Below, piece after piece: positions 49,669 through 58,256 of a stretch of DNA of 64,000 nt; within the stretch, counting starts at the first letter, position 1; each line of letters begins with the position of its first letter. This stretch comes from Thiosocius sp963753845 (GTDB lineage Bacteria > Pseudomonadota > Gammaproteobacteria > Chromatiales > Chromatiaceae). Position numbers and translations under genes: made by a program. Under the pieces are notes generated by a model. That model was not told where the DNA came from, did no database searches, and saw only the letters and a list, made by a program, of their open reading frames with translations. The stretch spans positions 248,001 through 312,000 of the forward strand of contig CAVWEI010000001.1 of the NCBI GenBank assembly GCA_963753845.1. The letters run 5' to 3'.

Positions 49669-49854
49669 GTGTCAAACAAGGACCACTGGGAACAGGTTTA
49701 TGCCGGCAGGACGGGCGATACGCTCAGCTGGTATCAGCCGCATGCCGAGCGGTCGCTGGCTTTGATCAAGGGCAGAAGCTGCGCAAAGACGGCCTGCTGC
49801 AGACTGAAAACGACTTGTTCGCGCTGCCCGAGCTGGAACACGCCTGGCAGATGA
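49669..49854 (+). pseudogene. Truncated class I SAM methyltransferase N-terminus
   Basis: From GTG 49669 the frame reads SNKDHWEQVYAGRTGDTLSW then YQPHAERSLALIKG, the opening of a class I methyltransferase (HWExxY...WYQPHAxxSL). The sequence is then abruptly unlike the family and stops at 49854. A second frame (about 49793-49890) contains DLFALPELEHAWQMTQLR, which may be the tail of another gene. The region looks like the join of two gene remnants between the nrd genes and the nos operon end. Confidence 0.55.
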
Positions 49855-49916
49855 CTCAACTCCGACCGGCACACAAACGATTCGTTCGTTTCACCTCCCC
49901 GGCATTGTATCGGTGT

Positions 49917-50813
49917 CTACATACCCCGGATGCGGTCGTGGTAACGGGCACGATAGAGCAGGCGCTTGTTGGTGGGGTCGTCCTCGAAAGCGGAACGGTC
50001 GTGCAGGACGTTGTTGCTGATCAAACCCCAGCCCGATTGCAGGGTGCCGCGGTGGATATAGGGCAGGCCCTCGGGTGATCGGCCGTTGAGCAATGCGTCC
50101 AGCCAGGCCACCGCCTCCCTCACAACCGGGTCGTTCTTCCACACCACGTTGCGTTTGCGCATGGTGTAGCGCATGTGGAGATGGCCGTCTGCCGCAACCA
50201 TGAACACCGGTCCGATTCGGTCGGGGCGCAGCTCGACACCGTCGACGATGTTCCTGGGGATGAGCATCGCGTCTTCCTGCATCACGGCGCGAACGAATTC
50301 GGGATTGGCATCACGCATCAGCAGGTAGGCGATCTCGTGATCCATCAGGGCGTTTTCACCCCCCTGCATCGCGGGGCGCACGCAGTGCAGCAGCAGGGCG
50401 TGGTCCTGCAGGTCCAGGCGGTTGTAGTAGCCGTCGGTGTGCCAGTGGATGGCGCGGTTGGAATACGGGATGTAGGGCGTGTGCAGGGCGTCGTCCTGTA
50501 CCGTCAGCGCCGTCACCGCGTCCGCCTCTGCGCCACGGTTGTGGTCCAGATGTTCGAGTCCGAAGTGCAGGCCGCAGCCGCGCGGGATGTCGGTCCCCTC
50601 CGTATCACCCAGGCGGCTGACATAGATCGCCATATTGGCCTTGCGACAGCGTGCCATCAGGGCTTCCTGCTCGGCGGCCGAGAGGGCACGCGGATCGTCC
50701 ACCTCGACCAGCAGATCGGCGAGCGTTCCCGGGGCATTGGCGAGTTTGTCCTCACGCCAGGCCTGGTAGGCGTCACCGTGGTCCAGGTCGAAGGGGCAGT
50801 TCTGCATGGTCAT
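49917..50813 (-). CDS. TauD/TfdA-family dioxygenase ending the nos operon
   Basis: 298 residues from ATG 50813 (a GTG-type longer ORF to 50915 overlaps the previous gene). HWHTDGYYNRLDLQDHALLL gives the iron ligands, and SNNVLHDRSAFEDD the distal His; RLLYRARYHD supplies the 2OG Arg. It is a clear paralogue of the enzyme at 14342, with the same NMAIYVSRLG-type and HxPYIPYSNR regions. It is the last gene of the nos operon, 4-bp overlapping the preceding gene. The substrate is unknown. The paralogues bracket the dsr to nos region. Confidence 0.8.
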   Translation of the reverse strand: MTMQNCPFDLDHGDAYQAWREDKLANAPGTLADLLVEVDDPRALSAAEQEALMARCRKANMAIYVSRLGDTEGTDIPRGCGLHFGLEHLDHNRGAEADAVTALTVQDDALHTPYIPYSNRAIHWHTDGYYNRLDLQDHALLLHCVRPAMQGGENALMDHEIAYLLMRDANPEFVRAVMQEDAMLIPRNIVDGVELRPDRIGPVFMVAADGHLHMRYTMRKRNVVWKNDPVVREAVAWLDALLNGRSPEGLPYIHRGTLQSGWGLISNNVLHDRSAFEDDPTNKRLLYRARYHDRIRGM

Positions 50814-51322
50814 GGCCGGGGCCTGTTGATTTCGAAGTCGAAGCTCGCCCGATGGATGCCGTCGGGCCCACTGGCGGTCACAATGGCGCGCCAGGTCATG
50901 CGCCGGCGGACACACACCGGCAGCATGGCATCGCCTGCGAATGAGCCGCCGCCGGTATCCAGTATCTCGGCGGAGATCACGCCCATGTTCATGGTCGTCC
51001 CGCTGAACTCGACGGACACCTCGTCGGCGTCCAACCCGGCGGTGTCGATCAGCACCCGCAAGGGCTGCGTCGCAAGCAGCGTCTTTGGCTCCATCTCGAG
51101 CCGGATGAAGCGGTCTCCGCCGAACACCGCGGTACAGGGTCCGCTGTGCAGGTCACAGTCCGCGGGGGCGCCGGCGATGAACTGGGGCGTGGGAAAAAGG
51201 TGCGGCCAGCTCCAGCTGGCGAGGTATCCCAGACTGCCCAATATGACCGCCATGACGGCACCCGTCAGCACCAGGTGCCGCAAAGACCAGGGCCGTTCGA
51301 TCGGCGCGGGTGTCGCGCTCAT
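50810..51322 (-). CDS. Membrane-anchored periplasmic protein of the nos operon (unknown, 170 aa)
   Basis: 170 residues from ATG 51322. One N-terminal membrane helix (HLVLTGAVMAVILGSLGYLA) is followed by a periplasmic beta-rich domain with two cysteines near the middle (ADCDLHSGPCTAVF) and one later (MLPVCVRRRM). Its start overlaps the nosY stop (ATGA type), and its stop overlaps the dioxygenase start. It may assist copper or redox handling for NosZ, based on position only. I do not recognise the family. Confidence 0.6.
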   Translation of the reverse strand: MSATPAPIERPWSLRHLVLTGAVMAVILGSLGYLASWSWPHLFPTPQFIAGAPADCDLHSGPCTAVFGGDRFIRLEMEPKTLLATQPLRVLIDTAGLDADEVSVEFSGTTMNMGVISAEILDTGGGSFAGDAMLPVCVRRRMTWRAIVTASGPDGIHRASFDFEINRPRP

Positions 51323-52146
51323 ATCAGGTCGCCGCGACGGAACAGCACGAAACCGAGCCACGCGGTAAGGGTGCCCAGCAGCATCGGGTAGAGAAGCGCG
51401 AACACCATGTAACCGGTGCTGCCGAAGTTGTCCAGGATCACGTAGGCGGCCGGGCCGAGCATGACCAGCTGCGGGTCGAACAGCAGCATGGTTCCGGTAC
51501 GAAACACCTGCATCGGGTTCACCAACGCGATCGCCACCGCGGTCTCGGACGGCACCTGCTGCTGGATCATCACGCCGAGCAGGATGAGATCAAGAAACAG
51601 CAGCAGTATCAGCCATATGATGAAGGCCGCACCCTGGGCGACGTCGGTCGAACGCGCGACCGAGGAGATCAGGATGCCGATGCCGAGGAAACACCAGGAC
51701 AGCGCGATCAGCAGGCCGGTGTAATAGGTGAACAACAGCCAGGGTATCTCGGCACCGCTCAGGCCGCCCCAGACGAGTGCGCCTACCATCGCCAGGAACA
51801 CCGGGGTGAATACCATCAGGAAACGCCCTGCCAGCTTGCCCCAATACCAGGCACCCAGGGATACCGGCAGGGCGAGCAGGTACTCGAACACCCCGGCCTC
51901 GCGGTCGCCGGCCAGTGAGCGCACCGTGGTGATCAGCACGAAGATCGGCAGGATCGCCATGCTGAGCTGGATATAGGTGAGCATCAGGCGTGACAGGCCG
52001 GTAAAGCCCATGACCCTCGATTCGGTCAGGCCGAGCACGAACAGCAGCGCGACCAGGCCGCCGAACACCAGGGTATAAACCGCGAACCAGCGTGCACGCA
52101 GAGATTCCAGGATATCAGTCCAGGCCGTCAGCCAGAGATGTTGCAT
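51319..52146 (-). CDS. nosY: NosY, ABC transporter permease for NosZ maturation
   Basis: 275 residues with about six transmembrane helices (FAVYTLVFGGLVALLFVLGL; GLLIALSWCFLGIGILISSV). The segment DREAGVFEYLLALPVSLGAW is a typical NosY/ABC-2 permease motif. With NosF and NosD it forms the complex that supplies sulfur or copper to the CuZ centre of NosZ. The order here is nosF-nosL-nosY. The next gene overlaps its stop. Confidence 0.92.
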   Translation of the reverse strand: MQHLWLTAWTDILESLRARWFAVYTLVFGGLVALLFVLGLTESRVMGFTGLSRLMLTYIQLSMAILPIFVLITTVRSLAGDREAGVFEYLLALPVSLGAWYWGKLAGRFLMVFTPVFLAMVGALVWGGLSGAEIPWLLFTYYTGLLIALSWCFLGIGILISSVARSTDVAQGAAFIIWLILLLFLDLILLGVMIQQQVPSETAVAIALVNPMQVFRTGTMLLFDPQLVMLGPAAYVILDNFGSTGYMVFALLYPMLLGTLTAWLGFVLFRRGDLI

Positions 52147-52155
52147 TCGAGATAC

Positions 52156-52734
52156 CTACCTGATCGGCGGTGGCACCGGTGCATCGGGATGCCCGAGGTT
52201 GCCGCCATGAATGTTGAACTGTTGTTCGACCTGCTGGATATGCCGGCGTGCCTGATCGAAATCCAGCGAGCCGTCCGCAGCCTCTGCCTGTGCGCCCAGC
52301 CCGTACTGCATCGGCGTCAGCTGACCGGTCACATAGAAGGCGCTGCGTGCATCAAGCCAGTGTCCGTCGCGGTGATCCGTGACCCAGATCTCGACACCGG
52401 GTTCCGCTTGCCAGGGCTGCTGGTCGAGCCATAGCACTGCACAGCCCAGATCGTCGAATTTCTTCAGCTGCCCACGAGCGCCATCGGCCGGGGTGTAGCG
52501 AACCTGCGCGGCATGCTGGCGGTCGCTGAGCACCATGTTGCAGCGGGTGCATGCGTCGCGGTCCCACTTGACCTCGACCGGGCCGGTACCCGGATCGCCG
52601 GAGCAGGCGGCAAGCAGCAGCGAGATCGCGAATACGACTGGCTTCCACCGCCGCCGGTAAATTCCGTCGTAGGGCAGGCTGTGCCCGCCGCCGTCGGGCA
52701 CAGCCCGACCTACGCAGACCTTATGCATCGACAA
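52156..52734 (-). CDS. nosL: NosL copper lipoprotein, with uncertain N-terminus
   Basis: A NosL-type lipoprotein. The lipobox LLLAACSG, then CTRCNMVLSDRQHAAQVRYT with its Cys/Met copper site, and KKFDDLGCAVLWLDQQPW match the family. It binds Cu(I) and delivers it to NosZ. The only ATGs in frame are at 52734 and 52728, upstream of a REP-like palindrome (52669-52715) that is translated in frame as a 25-residue tail before the signal. This is aberrant: the signal should begin near KPVVFAISLLLAAC. The native start has probably been displaced by the REP. Confidence 0.82.
   Translation of the reverse strand: MSMHKVCVGRAVPDGGGHSLPYDGIYRRRWKPVVFAISLLLAACSGDPGTGPVEVKWDRDACTRCNMVLSDRQHAAQVRYTPADGARGQLKKFDDLGCAVLWLDQQPWQAEPGVEIWVTDHRDGHWLDARSAFYVTGQLTPMQYGLGAQAEAADGSLDFDQARRHIQQVEQQFNIHGGNLGHPDAPVPPPIR
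52669..52715. repeat. REP-like palindrome, copy 2 (inside the nosL 5' end)
   Basis: GTAGGGCAGGCTGTGCCCG and CGGGCACAGCCCGACCTAC pair imperfectly (three mismatches in about 20 bp). It matches copy 1 at 11633. Here it overlaps the start of the nosL ORF. Confidence 0.75.
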
Positions 52735-52799
52735 GTACCCGGCAACTCAGCAACTCTGTGTCGGCTTCGCGCAGTTCGAACACAGCAATCAGCGCAGTG

Positions 52800-52848
52800 T
52801 TGTAGGGCAGGCTGCGCCTGCCGCCGTGGGGCGCAGCCCGACCCACGC
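52800..52848. repeat. REP-like palindrome, copy 3
   Basis: A third REP with two decayed bases (GGCTGCGCCTGCCG) lies between the vestigial and real nosF ends, 6 bp after the real nosF stop. Confidence 0.7.
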
Positions 52849-52853
52849 ATACC

Positions 52854-53744
52854 CTATGCATTGACGCATCCCCGGGCATTCAGCGACTCCGTGTCGGCTT
52901 CGCGAAGATCGAGCACCGCGATCAGCGCGGCGTAGCGCGACAGCATGCCGAGAAAGCGCAGGCGGTCGGCACCGGCCACGGTTCCCCGCCATGTCAGGCC
53001 ATTCCCGGCATCGGTGAAACCCCAGGCGTCTATCGCCTTGGCGAAGGCCTTCTCCGGTCGGGTCAGGCGGATTTCGCAGACCAGCCTGCTGGTGAGGTCG
53101 ACACTGTCTGCAACGAGGTCGTCGAGCACCACCTTGCCCTGGTCCAGTTCGATCACACGGTTGACCAGGGCGGCAACTTCGTCGAGCCGGTGGCTGGAGA
53201 TCAACATGACCGCGCCCTTCTGATGCTCGGCGAGCAGTTCGAAGAAGGTGCTCCGCGCCTCCGGGTCCAGGTTGGCGGCCGGCTCGTCGAGGATCAGTAC
53301 ATCGGCGTCACGGCCGAGCGCGGTCGCGATCAGCAGTTTCTGCTTCTGGCCACCGGACAGTCGCACGAAGGGCTGGTGACGAAAACGCTCCGCATCGAAG
53401 CCCAGGCGGGTGGCGACCTCGGCGATATGCCCGCTGTCGGCCTCGCACAGCGAGGCGACGTAGCGGATCAGCTGTCCGACAGGCATCTTCAGCGGTGGTG
53501 GCAGCTGCGGGACGAAGCCGACATGGCGCAGCACCTCGGTACGGAAACGGCGCGGGTCACGCCCGACCAGGCTCACGTCGCCTTCGCGGGTGTACTCGCC
53601 CAGCAGGCAGCGGATCAACGTGGTCTTGCCGGCACCGTTCGAGCCGATCAGGGCCACGCGCTGTCCGACCGATATCTCCAGGTCGAGGCCCTGGAGTACA
53701 TCGCGCCGGCCAAGGCGCTTGCGCAGGTTCTTTATCTGGATCAT
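52854..53744 (-). CDS. nosF: NosF, ABC transporter ATPase
   Basis: 296 residues. Walker A is IGSNGAGKTTL, the signature is RLSGGQKQKLLIA, Walker B is VLILDEPAANLDPE and the H-loop is LISSHRLDE. It drives the NosDFY transporter that completes the CuZ centre. The stop at 52854 is followed by REP copy 3 and a decayed duplicate of its own 3' end. Family typical length. Confidence 0.93.
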   Translation of the reverse strand: MIQIKNLRKRLGRRDVLQGLDLEISVGQRVALIGSNGAGKTTLIRCLLGEYTREGDVSLVGRDPRRFRTEVLRHVGFVPQLPPPLKMPVGQLIRYVASLCEADSGHIAEVATRLGFDAERFRHQPFVRLSGGQKQKLLIATALGRDADVLILDEPAANLDPEARSTFFELLAEHQKGAVMLISSHRLDEVAALVNRVIELDQGKVVLDDLVADSVDLTSRLVCEIRLTRPEKAFAKAIDAWGFTDAGNGLTWRGTVAGADRLRFLGMLSRYAALIAVLDLREADTESLNARGCVNA

Positions 53745-53754
53745 GAAGTCGCCA

Positions 53755-54732
53755 TCAGCCCAGCTTCTTGGAACCGACGAACTCGAAGTTCAGCGAATCG
53801 GTTGGACAGATGTCGACACACATACCGCATCGGGTGCAATCGGCACCGATCGGCACGTTGACGTCGCGGGCCCGCATCCGGATCGTGGTATCGAGTACAT
53901 GCGGGACCTCGCACACCTTGCGGCAGTCGCCCTCGTGGTGGCAGTCCTTGACATTGTACTTGACCCGGATCGGCGAGATGGTTCCGACCAGGCCATAGGT
54001 CAGCCCGATCGGGCAGACGTAACGGCACCATGCACGCCGCGAGACAAAGATCTCGAAAAGCAGCAGGAAAGCCACCCATACCAATGCCACGCCGGGGCCA
54101 TAGATGAGTGTGCGACTCAGGATGCCGGTCGGTGACAGGGTCTCGAACACGGTGTAGCCGGTGACCAGTGCGAGCAGGGCGAAGACCACATAGAACACGG
54201 TGCGCACACCGCGGTGGAAGGTGACCGGCCTGATCCACTTCTTGTCTGCCAGTTTAACGTGCAGCTTTTCGGCAAACTCGGCCACGAAGTGATAGGGGCA
54301 GACCCAGGAACAGAAGGTGCGTCCACCCAGCAGGACCCACAGCAGGAATACCGTGACCGTCCCTATCAGCAGGTTCAGGACCACGTGCTTGTATGCCAGC
54401 ATCACCTGCAGCGCTGAGTTCAGGTCGGCCATGTGAAAACCGACCACGCGTGAGGCGGTCAGTGCGCCCTCGATCAGCTGCACATCGAAATAGTATGAGA
54501 CGACGAACAGCAGGTTGACGACGATCAACGTGGCCCAGCGCCGGTTGCGCCACTTGTGGCGATGGCGTGAGCGCTCGTGGGCTGCCTCCATGGCGCGCAG
54601 CTCTTCCTTGGTGAGCTTGTGCTTGCGCTTTTCGGTATAGATCTCCTTCACCTCGACCTTGAGTTCATTGGGTTGAGGTTTGCTGGGTGCCCGGCCGAAC
54701 ATCTGTGCAACCGATTCGAGGAAGTAGTTCAT
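53755..54732 (-). CDS. nosH: NosH (NapH-like) membrane iron-sulfur protein
   Basis: 325 residues. A basic N-terminal arm (residues 20-70) precedes about four membrane helices. Two CxxxCP motifs (FCSWVCPYHFVAEFAEKL and WCRYVCPIGLTYGLVG) and a Cys-rich pair (KDCHHEGDCRKVCEVPH; DCTRCGMCVDICPTDSLN) bind clusters. NapGH or NosGH pairs deliver electrons from the quinol pool to the NosZ cytochromes. In clade II clusters this replaces NosR. The gene follows nosG with a 1-bp gap. Confidence 0.9.
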   Translation of the reverse strand: MNYFLESVAQMFGRAPSKPQPNELKVEVKEIYTEKRKHKLTKEELRAMEAAHERSRHRHKWRNRRWATLIVVNLLFVVSYYFDVQLIEGALTASRVVGFHMADLNSALQVMLAYKHVVLNLLIGTVTVFLLWVLLGGRTFCSWVCPYHFVAEFAEKLHVKLADKKWIRPVTFHRGVRTVFYVVFALLALVTGYTVFETLSPTGILSRTLIYGPGVALVWVAFLLLFEIFVSRRAWCRYVCPIGLTYGLVGTISPIRVKYNVKDCHHEGDCRKVCEVPHVLDTTIRMRARDVNVPIGADCTRCGMCVDICPTDSLNFEFVGSKKLG

Positions 54733-54733
54733 G

Positions 54734-55582
54734 TCAGTTGCCCTGCGCCATGACCGTGTCTGCGCTTTTGTCGATGTCGATGACGATGACCGTCGGGTTC
54801 ACCGGGCAGATCATCTCGCACACCCCGCAACCCACGCAGCCGTCGGAGATGACCGGCATCATCGCCTTGCCGCTGCCGATCGACTCGAAGACGATGGCAT
54901 GCCGTGGCGGACACTGGTTCGGGTCACCGGAGGGTGGTGTGCCGGCCTCGCACTGGGCGATGCGGATCTCGATCGGACACTGGCGCATGCACAGGTCACA
55001 CAGTTCGAGGTCGTACGGGTGGTCGGCAACCGATATTGGATTCCAGCGATCGATCTCTTCGTAACGCAGGGTGCCGGTGAAGTCGGGCCCGCGTGCCTGG
55101 CCCGTGAAGCCCTTGCCCTGGATCGCGAGGCAGGAATCCGGTCGCGCCAGACGGGCGAAACCCATGCGCGTCTCCGCCGGATAGTTCAGATCGTGGGTCA
55201 GTGCCCCGGTGGGGCAGGCGAGCACGCATTGCAGGCCGTCGCAGGAAAAGTCACAGGCCTGGGCGCGTGCATCGATATAGGGTACGCCGATGCCGTAACC
55301 GTCGGCCAGATCGGCCAGCTTGATGGCCTCCACCGGGCATACCTGCACGCACTGGCCGCATTTGATACAGGCGGACAGGAAATCGTGCTCGTCGAGCCGT
55401 GCATCCTTCAACGCGCCGGGCGGCCGCAGCCGCTGCACGCCGCCGCTGGCCAGCGGGAAATAGCCGGCGAGGGCGGCGATCATGGTGCCGCCGGCCAGTA
55501 TCGCGGTGCGAATGAACTCGCGCCGGTTCTGTTCCTTGCGGATCGGGCTGAGTGGGCGTTTCCCGCGTTTCTCAGTACTCAT
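54734..55582 (-). CDS. nosG: NosG (NapG-like) periplasmic iron-sulfur protein
   Basis: 282 residues from ATG 55582. A twin-arginine signal (NRREFIRTAILAGGTMIAAL) precedes four ferredoxin-type Cys clusters: CIKCGQCVQVCPVEAI, CDGLQCVLACPTGAL, CDLCMRQCPIEI and CVGCGVCEMICPVNP. It is exported by Tat and partners NosH in quinol oxidation for N2O reduction. A longer upstream ATG at 55618 lies in the nosD end and is rejected. Confidence 0.9.
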   Translation of the reverse strand: MSTEKRGKRPLSPIRKEQNRREFIRTAILAGGTMIAALAGYFPLASGGVQRLRPPGALKDARLDEHDFLSACIKCGQCVQVCPVEAIKLADLADGYGIGVPYIDARAQACDFSCDGLQCVLACPTGALTHDLNYPAETRMGFARLARPDSCLAIQGKGFTGQARGPDFTGTLRYEEIDRWNPISVADHPYDLELCDLCMRQCPIEIRIAQCEAGTPPSGDPNQCPPRHAIVFESIGSGKAMMPVISDGCVGCGVCEMICPVNPTVIVIDIDKSADTVMAQGN

Positions 55583-55614
55583 GCTCAGGCACCTTTTGAC
55601 TCTGCATCGCGGGC

Positions 55615-56973
55615 TCAATCGCGCCCCAGCGATCGTCGCAGCTTTTCCAACGCGTCGGGCTGCGCTGCCGGTGCGCCGGGCGACTTGGTTTCGCGTTCGT
55701 TCGGTGTGCCCCCTGTCCCCGGCTGCTGCTTCTGCCGGAACTCTGCCGACATCAGCGGCTGCTCGTCACGCAGCAGCAGATCGGGAGACGTAAAGGGTGC
55801 CAGACGTTCCAGAAAGTCGAGCACCTCGAGCATCGGTGTCCCTTTGAAAAACCGCGCGGGTGGCACGTCCATCCAGATGCGGTCGGCATAGGCGTACTGC
55901 TCGTAGGCGGTGTCGCCGATGCCGTCGCGATCACGATCGAAACCGGCGTAATCGCTCCAGTGGTTGCCTATCCATTCATTACGCTTGGCGGTCTTGCCAC
56001 CAAGCACGGCCACCTGCGTCAGATTACCCTCGATCAGGTTGTCCTGAAACAGGTTGCCGGTCCAGTCGTTGAGAAACTGAATGCCGATACCATTGTAGGC
56101 GATCAGGTTGCCCTGGATCCGGTTGGTCGTGTCGGGTTGAAACGGCGAGACGTCCAGGTGCAGGCCGACCGCGCAGTAGAGAATTTCGTTGTCGATGATG
56201 TCGACGTCACTGGTCTCCTTGAAGCCGATACCCACACCGGCCGCGCCGACGGCATGCGAGATATGATTTCCGCGCACGGTCACGCTGTCGCTGTACATCA
56301 GGAAGATGCCCACCGAGTTGCCACGGAATTCGTTTTCCTCGACCAGGTTGTACTGTGAATACATGAAGTGCAATGAATAGCGCCCGCCGCTCGCCTTGTT
56401 GCGTCGGATAACGTTGTCGCGCGAGTACCAGACCACGATATCGCGCGAGTCGATCACCTCGTTTTCCTCGATCCGGTTGTTGAAGCTGTACCACAGGCGG
56501 ATGGCGTCGCCGCGCAGGCCCAGATCGACCGGCTTGGAGGTGATCCGGTTGCGGCGTACGATATTGTTCTCCGACTGCTGCATGTCGATGCCGAACAGGC
56601 AGTCGTCGATGCGGTTGTCTTTGATCACGTTGAAATTGCCACGCACCTGGACGCCGGCGTCGATATCGTTGTGCGAATTGCCGGAATTGCTCAAATGCAG
56701 GTTACGCAGGATCGCACCGTCGGTGTCCAACACGATCACGCTGCCCTTGCCGCCGGCGTCGATGGTGACCTCGCCGCGTCCGTCGATGTCCAGCGGCTTG
56801 TCGATCAGCACCGGCCCGGCGTAGCTGCCGGCCGGAGGTGAAAGCAGGCTGTTCGGCTCGGCCGCGTCTACCAGTGCCTGGAAGGAGGGCAGGTCGGCAG
56901 CGGTCGCGGCGCCGGCGCTCAGGATCCAGCAAACGAAAGCCAGTGCACCCCGGGGAGCAAGGCGTGGCCGCAT
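55615..56973 (-). CDS. nosD: NosD, periplasmic beta-helix protein
   Basis: 452 residues. A Sec signal (residues 1-25, LAFVCWILSAGAATAADLPS) precedes a right-handed beta-helix (repeats such as NVIKDNRIDDCLFGIDMQQS and NLVEENEFRGNSVGIFLMYS). NosD works with NosFY to deliver sulfur or copper for the CuZ centre. The C-terminal 45 residues are disordered (QPGTGGTPNERETKSPGAPA). Length and repeat type fit the family. Confidence 0.92.
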   Translation of the reverse strand: MRPRLAPRGALAFVCWILSAGAATAADLPSFQALVDAAEPNSLLSPPAGSYAGPVLIDKPLDIDGRGEVTIDAGGKGSVIVLDTDGAILRNLHLSNSGNSHNDIDAGVQVRGNFNVIKDNRIDDCLFGIDMQQSENNIVRRNRITSKPVDLGLRGDAIRLWYSFNNRIEENEVIDSRDIVVWYSRDNVIRRNKASGGRYSLHFMYSQYNLVEENEFRGNSVGIFLMYSDSVTVRGNHISHAVGAAGVGIGFKETSDVDIIDNEILYCAVGLHLDVSPFQPDTTNRIQGNLIAYNGIGIQFLNDWTGNLFQDNLIEGNLTQVAVLGGKTAKRNEWIGNHWSDYAGFDRDRDGIGDTAYEQYAYADRIWMDVPPARFFKGTPMLEVLDFLERLAPFTSPDLLLRDEQPLMSAEFRQKQQPGTGGTPNERETKSPGAPAAQPDALEKLRRSLGRD

Positions 56974-56983
56974 CCGTCGACGC

Positions 56984-58181
56984 TCAGTTGACCGCGGAGC
57001 GGTTCAGCTGCTTGCGACGCATTATCATCATCAGCGCGAGGACGACGCTCAGCACCAGCATCAGGCCGAAGCCCCAGGAGGGGTAGGAGTGGGTCGAGAA
57101 CTGCGCGACCTTGCCATCGCCGAACACCGTTGGCATGAATGCCTTGACGGTGAACGCACCCATGTCGTTCAGACGGTGGCCGTACCACCACAGCCAGGCC
57201 GAGTAATCGATGAGAAAGAACACCGGCAGCAGGGCGGGTACGGCGGGCAGCAGCCAGTAGAAAGGCCCGCGGCCCCGGCTTGCGCCGAACAGAAGAACCA
57301 GCATCGCCACGATGATGCCGGAGAACACCACGTAGAAGGCTACACCCATGGCCGACACCATCGGATTGATCTCGGCGGGGTTGTTGAAATAGCGGCCCAG
57401 GCTCTTTTCGTAATGCCAAAGCAGCAGCTGCTGGCCGCTGCCGTCCCATGCCGCCACCGCGTCAGTTCCGCGCCGCTCGCGGTCCTTTTCGTAGGTCACA
57501 CGCAGGCTGTTGATATAAGCCTCTTTGTCGCTGGTATCGGAAGATGCGGTGGCTTTTGGGGGGGGCAGTCACCTGTGCATCCGGGCCGGCGTTGACCGCG
57601 GCCATTTCGGCCTTCAGTCGGGCGATGATGCCGGAAGGCTCGGGCTCCGCCTCTTCCTTGCCGGCCTCCTGGTCCATCGATGTCACCATCGACTCGATGT
57701 AACCGGCATTCTGGTAACTCAGTCCACCCTCGCTGAAAAAGGTCAGTGCCATCCAGCCGATGATGGCGGCGAAGCCGATGACCATGATACCCAGCCGCAA
57801 CGGTCTCTGTGAGCAGGCGAAGCCGACGATCATGACGCCGAGCATCGATATCAGGAAGGGTGAGAAGGCGCGTTCGATCACACCGCCGGCCGCGATCGGG
57901 TACATGCCGACATAGTGGTTGATGGTGTCCATTTCGTGCACGCAGTCCAGGGCCTGGTCTTCCTGGATCTCGGCGCTGTTGATCTTCTGGCAGCCGTTGA
58001 ACACGCCGTTCATGTGGAAATGGATGCGTACGCCGTCGGGAAACGCCTCAGGGGGGTAGTTCGGTGCCTTGAGCGCCACCCACCAGGTAGGCGAAAAATA
58101 GATCAGCACCAGCAGGGCCACGGCCACCAGGCCGAGCAACATGACAGGAAGATTCTGGCGGATATTGATAGGCGAATTCAT
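56984..58181 (-). pseudogene. nosB: NosB-like membrane protein gene, frameshifted in a G8 run
   Basis: Reading minus strand from ATG 58181, the frame runs to NAGPDAQVTAPPK, where a run of eight G on the plus strand (57558-57565) shifts it; with seven G the text continues as ATASSDTSDKEAYINSLRV and joins the second ORF (ending at 56984). The length then divides exactly by three (398 aa). The whole has about six membrane helices and a periplasmic Cys pair (NGCQKINSAEIQEDQALDCV), in the place of NosB, which is found in clade II nos operons. The two-ORF look could be an assembly error or phase variation in the G tract. Confidence 0.75.
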
Positions 58182-58256
58182 CGTACTGCGCGTCCAGTTA
58201 GGGGCGGGACGAGATGGCGGGCACGCCGGAATGGTGTGCCCGCCAGGCCGGGAAGA

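Larger units (their letters stand above)
52669..52930. repeat. Degenerate tandem duplication of REP plus the nosF 3' end
   Basis: Two units with a period near 133 bp each carry a REP (52669 and 52800) followed by the end of nosF on the minus strand. The vestigial unit (stop at 52721-52723) reads LIAVFELREADTELLSCRVL and then VDA before its stop, against LIAVLDLREADTESLNARGC and then VNA in the real nosF (stop at 52854-52856). The identity is roughly three-quarters, so the event is not recent. Confidence 0.75.
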
